Shown in pieces: positions 7,279 to 15,111 of a stretch of DNA of 64,000 bases (the first letter of the stretch is position 1; the number at the start of each line of letters is the position of its first letter). A program made the position numbers and the translations under genes. The stretch comes from Dyella_B sp966430775 (GTDB lineage Bacteria; Pseudomonadota; Gammaproteobacteria; Xanthomonadales; Rhodanobacteraceae): positions 30,698 through 94,697 of the forward strand of contig CBJMMB010000002.1 of the NCBI GenBank assembly GCA_966430775.1, in the 5' to 3' direction. The notes beneath the pieces are model-generated. The model was not told where the DNA came from. It searched no databases and was given only the letters and a program-made list of their open reading frames with translations.

Positions 7279-7297
7279 CGACTACCGTAATTACTCG

Positions 7298-7705
7298 TTA
7301 TTTGTAGCCTAAAGATGGCGGGCCTTCTGGGTATTGGGGAAGCTCATCATTGATTTTCACCCACGGCTGCTTAGATGACACCCAAAAGTGCATGTCAGGC
7401 TTGAACTGCGAAGGGTCATCAAGGCTGCCGACTGTTAAGCCGATGACCCCAGCAGAAATACGTCTCGAAAAAATGCTGGCCCCACAATGAGAGCAAAAAC
7501 CGCGCTCAAGAGTCTCCGAAGACTGAAATGTGCTGATCGGGCCAGAAACGGCAACATGTTCAATGCGCATGAGTACACGAGCATTGAATGCCGCGCCGAT
7601 GACTTTTTGACACGCTCTACAGTGACATATTCTCTGATTCAGTGGATCAGAGGTTGTTTCATAACGCACAGCGCCACATAGGCAGCCACCGCGAAATACG
7701 GTCAT
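7298..7705 (-). CDS. Cassette-encoded GFA/CENP-V family protein
   Basis: 135 aa, full length for the glutathione-dependent formaldehyde-activating (GFA, CENP-V) fold. The zinc-binding cysteines are clear: GGCLCGAV at 7-14, CHCRACQ at about 27-33 and CSHCGA at about 71-76. The family fold binds two zinc ions; most members have no proven GFA activity, so the reaction is open. ATG at 7705 next to attC site 13. GFA-like genes are frequent integron cassettes in proteobacteria. Confidence 0.85.
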   Translation of the reverse strand: MTVFRGGCLCGAVRYETTSDPLNQRICHCRACQKVIGAAFNARVLMRIEHVAVSGPISTFQSSETLERGFCSHCGASIFSRRISAGVIGLTVGSLDDPSQFKPDMHFWVSSKQPWVKINDELPQYPEGPPSLGYK

Positions 7706-7727
7706 TCAGAAACCTCTTTCTGTAACT

Positions 7728-7781
7728 GCCTAGCGCTGGAGTTAGGCGGCTTCGAAGGCGTCCGCCTTGAACGAATTAGCG
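7728..7781 (-). repeat. attC site 13
   Basis: Plus strand GCCTAGC 7728-7734 faces ATTAGCG 7775-7781, core AGGCGGCTTCGAAGGCGTCC. The toxin gene stop (TAA) lies in it. Confidence 0.82.
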
Positions 7782-8072
7782 CCCAGCGCGACGAGCTAAT
7801 TTGGATGGATCACGTCGGTGGTGAAACACAGCGACAACGAGGAGCTCATCACCGCGGACCCGATAAACCATGGAAAACGGAAACCTGCGAAGTAGGACCC
7901 GACGACAGTTATCAGTCACAAAGGGGAACGCCTCCGGATCGCGTTCCGCCGAGGCGACTGCCGCTTCCAACGATCGCGCGAATTCAAATCCAAGCCCACG
8001 CGCCCGGCCCTCATACCAAGCCTGCGCTTCCAAGACTTCCGCCCTGGCCTGAGGCCGAAAGAGAATGCGCAT
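7776..8072 (-). CDS. RelE/ParE-family toxin of a cassette TA module
   Basis: 98 aa. The N-terminal strand-helix (ILFRPQARAEVLEAQAWYEGR) and the closing beta hairpin (FPFSMVYRV, LLVVAVFHHRRDP) are diagnostic of the RelE/ParE plasmid stabilization fold. Members either cleave mRNA at the ribosome or poison gyrase; the motif FHHRRDP is commoner in the ParE-like branch. The ATG at 8072 overlaps the antitoxin stop by one base (TGATG), so the pair is translationally coupled. TA cassettes are known to stabilise integron arrays. Confidence 0.85.
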   Translation of the reverse strand: MRILFRPQARAEVLEAQAWYEGRARGLGFEFARSLEAAVASAERDPEAFPFVTDNCRRVLLRRFPFSMVYRVRGDELLVVAVFHHRRDPSKLARRAGR

Positions 8073-8296
8073 CAGTGGTCGCGCTGAAATAGCTCGGAGC
8101 GAACCTGTTCCCACGGCACCGCAGAGGACGGATCCTGCTCATGCGCTTCAAGGCGGGCATGAAGCTCTTGAAGCTGGGCAGGCGACAAGGTGGCAGCCTC
8201 GGGATTTTCGGCCACGATACTGTCCCATATGTCTTCCGCCAGCTGGATTCGCTCGGCCACGGAGAGGTTTATGAAATCGGGTCTTGGCTGGCTCAT
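8072..8296 (-). CDS. Addiction-module antitoxin (putative component family)
   Basis: 74 aa; ATG at 8296. The sequence fits the short helical antitoxins (TIGR02574-like): LSVAERIQLAEDIWDSI, an acidic stretch, LSPAQLQELHARLEAHE, and a C-terminal toxin-wrapping tail (PWEQVRSELFQ). It should neutralise the RelE/ParE toxin encoded immediately downstream in the same cassette. An in-frame extension to 8428 runs through attC DNA and is not used. Confidence 0.85.
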   Translation of the reverse strand: MSQPRPDFINLSVAERIQLAEDIWDSIVAENPEAATLSPAQLQELHARLEAHEQDPSSAVPWEQVRSELFQRDH

Positions 8297-8326
8297 AGAG
8301 GCAGTATAGACCGATGCTTTTCTGGG

Positions 8327-8482
8327 AGCTAACTGCTGAGCTGGCAACGAATTGGGCGGACGAAGTGGGCCGGAGCCGCTTATCACGCGAATCGTTAAAT
8401 GACTCCGACGCAACTGCGAAAACTGCAATGATCGCGTAGGCTGGGATGACCATCCCAGCTTGCTTGCGGTGCCCTGTTAGGC
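8327..8482 (-). repeat. Composite attC-like site 14 (~156 bp)
   Basis: Minus strand GCCTAAC (8482-8476) and GTTAGCT (8333-8327) bound the stretch between the DUF1737 gene and the antitoxin. It contains an internal CTGGGATGGTCATCCCAG hairpin (8437-8454) and repeat copy 3. It is either one very long attC or two sites with a decayed, gene-less cassette between them. Confidence 0.5.
8359..8409 (-). repeat. Degenerate ~52-bp repeat, copy 3, near the proximal end
   Basis: Minus strand: GTCGGAGTC, TTTAACGATTCG, GATAAG, CGGCTCC, CCCACTTCGTC. Same layout as copies at 1049-1111 and 7148-7200; GGAG.C/G.CTCC can pair. Confidence 0.6.
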
Positions 8483-8507
8483 GCCACCCCATGCTTCACA
8501 CAAAGAA

Positions 8508-8717
8508 TCATTGGCCGGCATCGGATAACTGATCTCTCGTACCAGGCCAGATGATGGCTTGTGCAAGGATGACGTTCTGACCGTTAAATGTGGCCGCAGG
8601 CGATCCATAGAGTTCGTAACCAAGCGCGAGGGCTTCAGTAACGCGGTGGCAAAATGCTGCATCATCTGGGCCGGTGAGCACACGATAAGCGGGCAAGTCG
8701 TTTGGTGGTTGTGTCAT
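8508..8717 (-). CDS. Cassette-encoded DUF1737 protein
   Basis: 69 aa. The segment YRVLTGPDDAAFCHRVTEAL...GYELYGSP followed by a GxxxxxAQAI strand matches DUF1737, a small domain of unknown function often found in integron and phage DNA. ATG at 8717; TGA at 8508-8510. A different frame over the same DNA ends at TAA 8477 inside the attC but lacks recognisable coding character, so the DUF1737 frame is preferred. Confidence 0.75.
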   Translation of the reverse strand: MTQPPNDLPAYRVLTGPDDAAFCHRVTEALALGYELYGSPAATFNGQNVILAQAIIWPGTRDQLSDAGQ

Positions 8718-8743
8718 GCGCTGACCTCGATGGCGATCGTAGT

Positions 8744-8929
8744 GCCCTAACTTCTAGTCAACCCCAAAAATGAGGTGTTGCTCGAAGTATGCGGCGGCGA
8801 TCAAGACTCCCGCAAGCCACAAATTTCCGTTTAAATCAGGCGACTAGACTTCTTTCCCACTCTATCGCAGGACGCTTGAGTGCCTTGGTTGTCAGGCGTT
8901 TTGCGAGCGATAGGGCCTTCCGCTGTGCG
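8744..8929. other. Array edge; non-coding stretch without integrase
   Basis: Minus strand GTTAGGG (8750-8744) precedes the first cassette and could be an attI core (AGAAGTTAGGG). The remaining about 180 bp to the GH43 stop has no long frame, no intI fragment that I can see and no strong hairpin. Confidence 0.4.
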
Positions 8930-9985
8930 TCAATATTCCAATGCCCCCTGATCCACCACCGGCCATCCCTGCGCATCCCACGTCATCGGCAAAACATGCA
9001 ACTTCGGCAAACCGCCATCGTTGCCATCGTAAGCATGGAAAACCAAATAATCCTTGCCATTGAAGGTATACGCACTGTTGTGCCCCGGACCGGCCCAGCG
9101 CGCGGTGCCGTGCAGCACTTCGCTACCGCCGCCTTGATCCAGCCGCCTTCCATCCTTGTCCACGTATGGCCCCTTCAAATCGCGTGAGCGGCCGACCATG
9201 ATGCGATAGTTGCTCTGCATGCCGCGGCAGCAGTAGTCCCAGGACATGAAGAGATAAAACCAGCCGTTCTTGCGGAAGATGAAAGGGCCTTCCAGGGCTG
9301 CAGGTCCGGGGTCGGCATCGTCGAGCAGGACGGAGCGTTCGCGTTTGGCGATCGTGTACCACTGCTCTGGCTCAGCCAAGTGCAGACGATCTTCGCTGAG
9401 GCGCACCAGTTTCAGGCCGCCCCAGAACGAACCGAACGTCAGCCACGGCGTGCCGTCGACGTCGGTGATGAGGTTGGGGTCGATCGCGTTCCACAGGTCG
9501 CGTTGCGGTAGCGAGCGGATAAGGATGCCGTGGTCGACCCATTTGTAATTCGGGCTCGACGGATCGAGCGTCGTGTTGGTGGCCACGCCGATCGCCGAGG
9601 TGTTCTTGCCGCCTGCGGAAATGGCGTAGTACAGCGTGTAGACGCCGTTGTGGAAGGTGACGTCCGGGGCCCAGATATGGCCGTTGAAATTCGGCACTAC
9701 GTCGTGCGCCCAGGCGGGAATCTTCGGGAACACCGGGGGTTCGGCCTTCCAGGTCTTGAGGTTTTTCGAGCTATAGACGGGAATGCCGGGGCCGGTGATG
9801 AACAGGTACCAGGTGTCGCCTTGTTGCGCGATGACCGGATCGTGCGCCAGCACGTCGGCGGAATAACCCTTGTGCGGTTTGGGTACGGGCGGCGCCTGCA
9901 GCATGTCGTGCTTCGGCTGATCCGCTGCGCACGCCACACTCGCGACGAGCATCAGCATGACTGCAAGCGCGCCTTTGAAACTCAT
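8930..9985 (-). CDS. Secreted GH43 alpha-L-arabinofuranosidase/arabinanase
   Basis: 351 aa from the ATG at 9985, which overlaps the upstream GH43 stop (ATGA). The signal peptide ends near VACA-AD (20-21), so the enzyme is exported. The GH43 triad is clear: D49 in HDPV, D169 in NAIDPNL and E232 in LEGPF, with HIWAPDV at 103-109. It likely cleaves arabino-oligosaccharides in the periplasm or outside. It shares several motifs with the first GH43 gene across the cassette array (GSxWGG, YYCC-like region, VGRS). Third gene of the operon transporter-GH43-GH43. Confidence 0.9.
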   Translation of the reverse strand: MSFKGALAVMLMLVASVACAADQPKHDMLQAPPVPKPHKGYSADVLAHDPVIAQQGDTWYLFITGPGIPVYSSKNLKTWKAEPPVFPKIPAWAHDVVPNFNGHIWAPDVTFHNGVYTLYYAISAGGKNTSAIGVATNTTLDPSSPNYKWVDHGILIRSLPQRDLWNAIDPNLITDVDGTPWLTFGSFWGGLKLVRLSEDRLHLAEPEQWYTIAKRERSVLLDDADPGPAALEGPFIFRKNGWFYLFMSWDYCCRGMQSNYRIMVGRSRDLKGPYVDKDGRRLDQGGGSEVLHGTARWAGPGHNSAYTFNGKDYLVFHAYDGNDGGLPKLHVLPMTWDAQGWPVVDQGALEY

Positions 9986-10944
9986 GCGGTGGCTCCCGCG
10001 GACCATTCCACTTCGCGCTGCGGGCGGCCGAATACCGGCATGCCTTGCGCATCCCATGAAAGCGGATGCACGCGTGCGTGGCGATCCGCATTCCACAGCG
10101 GATCGCCTTCGATCTCGCGATAGTCGCGCGCGTGGTAAATCATCAGGTCGGTATCGCCATCGACAATGAAACTGTTATGGCCGGGGCCGAACACCTGGCG
10201 CTCGACATCGGTGACGAATACGGGCGTGGGCGATTTATGCCAGTTGCGCGCATCGAGCAGGTCCGCTTCGGCATCCGCCCACAGCAGGCCCATGGCGTAG
10301 CGTTCGTCCGTGGCGCTGGCCGAGTAGGTGATGAATGCCTTGCCGTGACGAATCAACACTGCCGGCCCTTCGTTGACCGCAAAGCCCTGCACTTCCCAAT
10401 CGAGCTCCGGCCGCGTGAGCAGTACGGGTGCGGCGGCCAATGTCGTGGGTGTTGCCAAGGGTGCGATGTACAGATTGGAATTGCCGGGAATGTCGGGATG
10501 TTTTTGCGCCCACACGTAATAGTTCTGGCCACGATGGCGGAAGCTGGTGGCGTCCAGGCAGAAAGCATCGGTGCCGCTGTCGACCTGGCCGACAAACTGC
10601 CACTCGCCGGTGGTGGGATCGGCAGCCGGATTGCGCAGCGCGTACATGCGATGCTGGAACAGGCCATCCTTGATATCGCGCGACGGCGCCGCCGCGAAGT
10701 AGATGTACCAGGCGTCTTCGAAGCGATGGATTTCCGGCGCCCAGATCAGCGCACTGGCGGCGCCGCTCGCAGGTGCACGCCACAGCACGAACTCCTCCGC
10801 TGTCGCCAGTCCTTCGAGTGTCGCGGAACGACGAAGAATGATGCGGTCGTATTCCGGCACCGAGGCGGTGAAGTGGTAATGCCCATCGTGACGACCCACG
10901 AAAGGATCGGCACGGTTGAGGATGAAAGGATTGGCAAGTTTCAT
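9982..10944 (-). CDS. Cytoplasmic GH43 family glycosidase
   Basis: 320 aa with no signal peptide, so it should act on arabino-oligosaccharides after import. Triad: D13 in RADPF, D131 in CLDAT and E192 in VNEGPA, plus LIWAPE at 67-71. The ATG at 10944 overlaps the transporter TGA (ATGA) and its own TGA overlaps the next ATG, so three genes are translationally coupled. Probable exo-alpha-L-arabinofuranosidase releasing L-arabinose; xylosidase activity cannot be excluded. Confidence 0.88.
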   Translation of the reverse strand: MKLANPFILNRADPFVGRHDGHYHFTASVPEYDRIILRRSATLEGLATAEEFVLWRAPASGAASALIWAPEIHRFEDAWYIYFAAAPSRDIKDGLFQHRMYALRNPAADPTTGEWQFVGQVDSGTDAFCLDATSFRHRGQNYYVWAQKHPDIPGNSNLYIAPLATPTTLAAAPVLLTRPELDWEVQGFAVNEGPAVLIRHGKAFITYSASATDERYAMGLLWADAEADLLDARNWHKSPTPVFVTDVERQVFGPGHNSFIVDGDTDLMIYHARDYREIEGDPLWNADRHARVHPLSWDAQGMPVFGRPQREVEWSAGATA

Positions 10945-12344
10945 GGCAAGCATTCCGTGGTGCTAGGGCCAAGCAAATGCGCGCGTTGCGCGTCGGAAGC
11001 TTCGGGAACTTCCTCGACGATCTGGCCTTTGAACTGGTTGTAGTACGCATCGGTGATGCGGTAGAGGTACATCAGCCCGCCCATCAGCACATGGAACGCG
11101 CCGGGGATGATGGTAAGCATCAAGGCGATGCCGGTCAGCGTGAAATGGCTTTGCGGACGATCGGGCACGTAGTTGAACCCTGCCAGCAACCAGCCGACGA
11201 TCGCGCCAGCCACGCCCATGCCGGCCTTCTGACAGAACGAGATGCCACCGAAGGCCAGGCCCGATACGCGCTTGCCCTCGCGCATATGGCCGTAGTCCAC
11301 CGCTTCGGCGATCGCCGACCAGAACACCGGCGCGTGCAGGTCGACTACGAACGAGATAAGGAAATACAGCACGAAGGCCAGCGTGACGTCGCCGGGCTTC
11401 ACCAGCAGGAACATCGCCACGCTCAATACGCCCACCAGCAACTGGCTGTAGCGAAACAGCTTGACCTTGCAATACACCTTGGTGATCCAGGTCGATGCCA
11501 CCATGGCGAGAATCGCCGCGGTGACGCCGGTGGCCATGAACGCGGACATCATGCCGGCATTGCCGTGCAGGTAATACTTGGCGTAATACGCCGCCACCGA
11601 ACCGCGAATCACGTAACCGATGGTGCCTACCACGCATACCGTCGCCAGCACCATCCATTGATCGTTGCGCAACAACAGGCGCAGTTGCTCGCGCAGAGGC
11701 TTGCGATCGACCTGATGCTGGATGCGCTCGGTGGTGCTGAAGAAGCAGAACAGAAACAACAACGCGGCCATCAAGCCCATCAGCCCCATCGCCCATTTGT
11801 AGCCATCGGCCAGGCGCGTACCGCCCCAGACCACGGCAAGCTGCGGCACCACGATGGTGACCAGGAAGGCGGCGACCTTGGCGAAGAACAGGCGGTAACC
11901 GTTTGCCGACAGGCGCTCCTGCGGATCGGCGGTGAGCACGCCGATCAGCGAGATATACGGAATGGTGACGGCGGTGAAGATCAACATCACCAGCAAGTAC
12001 GTCGCATACGCCCATACCAGCTTCAGGTTGTAGCTGAGATCGGGCGTGGTGAAGGTCAGGAATACAGAGATGCCGAACGGCAACGCCATCACCAGGAAAT
12101 ACGGCCGATAACGTCCCCAGCGCGTGGTATGGCGGTCGGTGAACCTACCCATCATGGGATCGGCGATCGCATCGACCATGCGCACCAGGATGAACAGCAG
12201 CGCGACATCCTGAGGCTTGAGGCCATACACGTCGGTGTAGAAGAACGTGATGATCAGCATCATCGAGGAGATGACGACGTTCACCGCCATGTCGCCGGCG
12301 CCGTAGCCGAGTTTTTCGATCACGCTCAGTTTCTGGTGCTGCAT
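10941..12344 (-). CDS. GPH-family sugar:cation symporter
   Basis: 467 aa, twelve predicted membrane helices. The N-terminal GYGAGDMAVN and the loop DPMMGRFTDRHTTRWGRYRPY match the glycoside-pentoside-hexuronide (MelB/XylP) family signatures. It likely imports arabino-oligosaccharides or L-arabinose with H+ or Na+. The ATG at 12344 has a strong GGGGAGA ribosome site; an in-frame ATG six codons upstream lacks one. First gene of the coupled operon with two GH43 enzymes, which points to oligosaccharide uptake followed by cytoplasmic cleavage. Confidence 0.9.
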   Translation of the reverse strand: MQHQKLSVIEKLGYGAGDMAVNVVISSMMLIITFFYTDVYGLKPQDVALLFILVRMVDAIADPMMGRFTDRHTTRWGRYRPYFLVMALPFGISVFLTFTTPDLSYNLKLVWAYATYLLVMLIFTAVTIPYISLIGVLTADPQERLSANGYRLFFAKVAAFLVTIVVPQLAVVWGGTRLADGYKWAMGLMGLMAALLFLFCFFSTTERIQHQVDRKPLREQLRLLLRNDQWMVLATVCVVGTIGYVIRGSVAAYYAKYYLHGNAGMMSAFMATGVTAAILAMVASTWITKVYCKVKLFRYSQLLVGVLSVAMFLLVKPGDVTLAFVLYFLISFVVDLHAPVFWSAIAEAVDYGHMREGKRVSGLAFGGISFCQKAGMGVAGAIVGWLLAGFNYVPDRPQSHFTLTGIALMLTIIPGAFHVLMGGLMYLYRITDAYYNQFKGQIVEEVPEASDAQRAHLLGPSTTECLP

Positions 12345-12472
12345 GACGCTCTCCCCTTGCATGGCGCCGTCGAAAAGCCGGGCACGATCCAGGCTTTTGG
12401 ATGCGTATAGCCGCTATGTTTCTTCGTTCAACACTTACCCGGTTCTGCAGCCCATAGGGGAAGACGCGACGT

Positions 12473-13909
12473 TTATGCCGCGGTGTAAGCCGTCTTGACG
12501 GTCGTATAAAACTCCACCGCATAGCGACCCTGCTCGCGCGGCCCGTAACTGGAACCCTTGCGGCCGCCGAACGGCACATGCGGATCGACGCCGGCGGTCG
12601 GCAGGTTGACCATCACCATGCCCGCTTGCGCATGCCGCTTGAAATGCGTGGCGTGCTTGAGCGAGTTGGTGACGATGCCGGCACACAAGCCAAAGCGAGT
12701 GTCGTTGGCCAAAGCGAGCGCGTGTTCGTAGTTGTCGGCACGCAACAGCGCCGCCACCGGCCCGAAGATTTCTTCGCGCGCAATGCGATGCTCGGGCTTC
12801 GCAGCGAACAGCGTCGGCGCAAGAAAGTGGCCGCGTGTGGCGATCTCGATGCGGTCACCGCCGAACAACAACTCGCCGCCGTCTTCGTGGCCGGCCTTGA
12901 TGTAGGAAAGATCGGTTTCCAACTGCGCCAGGCTGGCCACCGGGCCGATATCGATGCCGGCCTCCAGCGGATTGCCCACCTTGATCTGCGCCAGCCGCTT
13001 GCGCATGCGTGCGGCGAATTCATCGTAGACCGCGTTTTCGACGATCAGTCGGCTGGATGCCGTGCAACGCTGGCCGGTGGAGAAATAGGCGCCGTTCACC
13101 GCGCACTCCACCGCCTTGTCGAGGTCGGCGTCCGCCAGCACCACCAGCGGATTCTTGCCGCCCATTTCGAGCTGGATCTTCAAGCCGCGCGCCGCGGCCT
13201 GCCGCAGCAAACCATTGCCGGTGGGAACCGAACCGGTGAAGCTCAATGCATCGAGCGACGGATGCTCGACCATCGCCGCACCCACGATGCGCCCCGCGCC
13301 GATCACCATGTTGAACACACCCGCCGGCAAGCCCGCGCGGCTGAGTATTTCGGCAAGCGCCCATGCGCAACCCGGCACGATCTCCGCCGGCTTGAACACC
13401 ACGGTGTTGCCGTAAGCCAGTGCCGGCGCGATTTTCCATGCAGGAATCGCCAGCGGAAAATTCCACGGCGCGATGATGCCGACTACGCCGACCGGCTCGC
13501 GCGTGATTTCCACATCCACGCCAGGACGGGTCGAAGCGAGTTTTTCGCCGGGAATGCGCAAGGCTTCGCCGGCGAAGAACTTGAAGATCTGCCCGGCGCG
13601 CGCCGCTTCGCCGATGCTTTCGGGCAAGGTCTTGCCTTCTTCGCTCGCCAGCAGCCGGCCCAGTTCTTCCTTGCGCGCAAGGATTTCGCTGCCGACCGCA
13701 TCGAGGATGTCCGCGCGTTGTTGCGGCGTGCTCAATGACCACTTCGGCCACGCCGCTGCCGCCGCCTCCACCGCCTGTGCGGTCAGCGCCGCGTCGGCCT
13801 GGCCGTATTCGCCTACCGGACGATCGAGGTCGGAGGGGTTTTCATCCGGCTCGCTGCCGTTGCCGGCGATCCACTGGCCGTCGATGTAGCTCTGAAAACG
13901 TTGACTCAT
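12473..13909 (-). CDS. Alpha-ketoglutarate semialdehyde dehydrogenase (2,5-dioxopentanoate DH)
   Basis: 478 aa, full ALDH length. Landmarks are PWNFPLAIPAWK (NAD site), FTGSVPTG (Rossmann turn), LEMGGKNP with the catalytic Glu, and GQRCTASSR with the nucleophilic Cys. It would oxidise 2,5-dioxopentanoate to 2-oxoglutarate, the last step of the non-phosphorylating pentose route. The ATG at 13909 is followed by SQRFQSYIDGQW; upstream in-frame sequence overlaps the FAH gene and is not used. It lies 29 nt after the FAH-family gene and is probably in its operon. Succinate semialdehyde DH is an alternative by family, less likely by context. Confidence 0.85.
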   Translation of the reverse strand: MSQRFQSYIDGQWIAGNGSEPDENPSDLDRPVGEYGQADAALTAQAVEAAAAAWPKWSLSTPQQRADILDAVGSEILARKEELGRLLASEEGKTLPESIGEAARAGQIFKFFAGEALRIPGEKLASTRPGVDVEITREPVGVVGIIAPWNFPLAIPAWKIAPALAYGNTVVFKPAEIVPGCAWALAEILSRAGLPAGVFNMVIGAGRIVGAAMVEHPSLDALSFTGSVPTGNGLLRQAAARGLKIQLEMGGKNPLVVLADADLDKAVECAVNGAYFSTGQRCTASSRLIVENAVYDEFAARMRKRLAQIKVGNPLEAGIDIGPVASLAQLETDLSYIKAGHEDGGELLFGGDRIEIATRGHFLAPTLFAAKPEHRIAREEIFGPVAALLRADNYEHALALANDTRFGLCAGIVTNSLKHATHFKRHAQAGMVMVNLPTAGVDPHVPFGGRKGSSYGPREQGRYAVEFYTTVKTAYTAA

Positions 13910-13938
13910 GCTTGGGCTCCTGACGGTGACGGCGCTGC

Positions 13939-14943
13939 TTACAACGCGCGAATGCCGCCGAGTGCGAAGTTGGCTGCGACAGTACCCAGCGGGTTGCTCA
14001 GCGGCGCGCCGAGCGCCGGCAGATCGATCTCGAAGCGATCGCCCGGTTGCGTGCGCACGCCATCGGCAAAGCTGAGCGTGGCGGTGCCGAAGAAATGCAG
14101 GTGCACGTCGCCAGGACGGCGGTGCGCGGCGTACTTGAAATGATGGTATTCCAGGTTGGCCAGCGAGTGGCACATGTTGGCTTCGCCGGTGAGGAAGGGT
14201 TTCTCCCAGATCACCTGGCCATCGCGATGCACGCGACTGGTGCCACGCAGATCGGCCGGCAATTCACCGGTGCGCAGTTCCGGGCCGATGGCGCAGGCGC
14301 GCAGCTTGGAATGCGCGAGATACAGATAATTCTTGCGCTCGGTGACGTGGTCGGAAAATTCGTTGCCGATCGCGAAACCCAGGCGATAAGGCTGGCCGTC
14401 GTCGCCGATCACGTACAAGCCGACCAGTTCCGGCTCCTCGCCGCCGTCGAGCGCGAAATCCGGCGACGGCAATGCCGCGCCGGGCGCCACCACGATGCTG
14501 CCGTTGCCCTTGTAGAACCATTCCGGTTGTGCGCCAGGCTGGCCGTCGCGCGGGATGCCGCCCTCGACGCCCCACTGGAACATCTTCATCGAATCGGTCA
14601 GCTCGTGATCGGCTTTTTGCTTGAGCTGCTGATGCATCGCATCGCGCGCGGCGGCGCTGCCCAGATGCGTCAGGCCGGTGCCGGTGACCAGGCAATGCGC
14701 GGGGTCGGGATGATGCAGCGGGCTCAGCACGCGCTGCCGCGACAAGGCATCGCGGTAATCCACTGTTTTATCGCCCTTCTGCGCGCGCGCCGTCTGCTCG
14801 AGCGTGTGGCCCGCGGCGATCGCCGCTCGGGCCAGGTCGTACATGGAGGAGATGCCATCCAGCAAGCGCACCTGTCCGCCGTCGTCATCCACCACGCCAA
14901 CGCGCGTCGCGGCGGCATCATCGAGAAGCTGGATCAATCGCAT
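13939..14943 (-). CDS. FAH-family 2-keto-3-deoxy-L-pentonate dehydratase
   Basis: 334 aa. The C-terminal FAH fold shows IGNEFSDH, the metal/substrate region PELVGLYVIG and the closing GD(R)FEIDLPALG...NPL. Members beside arabonate or xylonate dehydratases (AraD1/XylX type) convert 2-keto-3-deoxypentonate to 2,5-dioxopentanoate. Neighbours are the semialdehyde dehydrogenase downstream and a divergent LysR gene. Arabinose rather than xylose is preferred because of the arabinan enzymes, but the sequence alone does not decide. Confidence 0.8.
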   Translation of the reverse strand: MRLIQLLDDAAATRVGVVDDDGGQVRLLDGISSMYDLARAAIAAGHTLEQTARAQKGDKTVDYRDALSRQRVLSPLHHPDPAHCLVTGTGLTHLGSAAARDAMHQQLKQKADHELTDSMKMFQWGVEGGIPRDGQPGAQPEWFYKGNGSIVVAPGAALPSPDFALDGGEEPELVGLYVIGDDGQPYRLGFAIGNEFSDHVTERKNYLYLAHSKLRACAIGPELRTGELPADLRGTSRVHRDGQVIWEKPFLTGEANMCHSLANLEYHHFKYAAHRRPGDVHLHFFGTATLSFADGVRTQPGDRFEIDLPALGAPLSNPLGTVAANFALGGIRAL

Positions 14944-15111
14944 CGTGTCGTCCTACCTCGCAAGCACAGTGAGGCCGGATACGCGGGCCTGCCATGCCAG
15001 AGGCTACAGCAGGCCGGCGGCAGGCCCGGTTCTGGCTATTTTGCGATTGCAATGGATATACAACAAATATAGATTTGGAACACATCGATAGCAAAGCACG
15101 TATATCAGCCC
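14944..15111. promoter_or_regulatory. Divergent promoter region with candidate LysR operator
   Basis: This 168-bp gap separates the FAH gene (-) and the LysR gene (+). An AT-rich block at 15047-15075 contains ATGGATAT then CAAATATAG. A similar pair (ATGTATAT, CAAATATTG) lies at 16349-16373 upstream of the pentonate dehydratase. Shared half-sites next to the regulator suggest its binding site; the spacing differs (5 against 8 nt), so this is tentative. Confidence 0.4.

Larger units (their letters stand above)
1049..8750 (-). mobile_element. Integron cassette array without visible integrase (CALIN)
   Basis: Fourteen attC-like sites of mostly 52-66 bp separate small genes that all read on the minus strand. 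The best sites start with GCCTAAC and end with GTTAGGC around a symmetrical core (AGCGGC.. / ..GCCGTCC). Most cassette genes stop at a TAA lying inside the first attC repeat, as in classical cassettes. No tyrosine recombinase (intI) is seen in the array or up to the flanking GH43 genes. A GTTAGGG core at 8744-8750 may mark the attI-proximal edge. The array is visibly less GC-rich than both flanks. It sits between arabinan genes, and no interrupted reading frame was found at either edge. Confidence 0.85.

Noticed and set aside
8477..8683. A 68-aa cassette gene ending in the attC
   Set aside because: The alternative frame at 8508-8717 matches DUF1737; both cannot be real over the same bases, and the DUF1737 match is stronger.
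10977..12410. A 477-codon open frame opposite the GPH transporter gene
   Set aside because: It is the antisense frame of a GC-rich gene and rich in His/Gln/Arg; the transporter on the other strand has clear family motifs.
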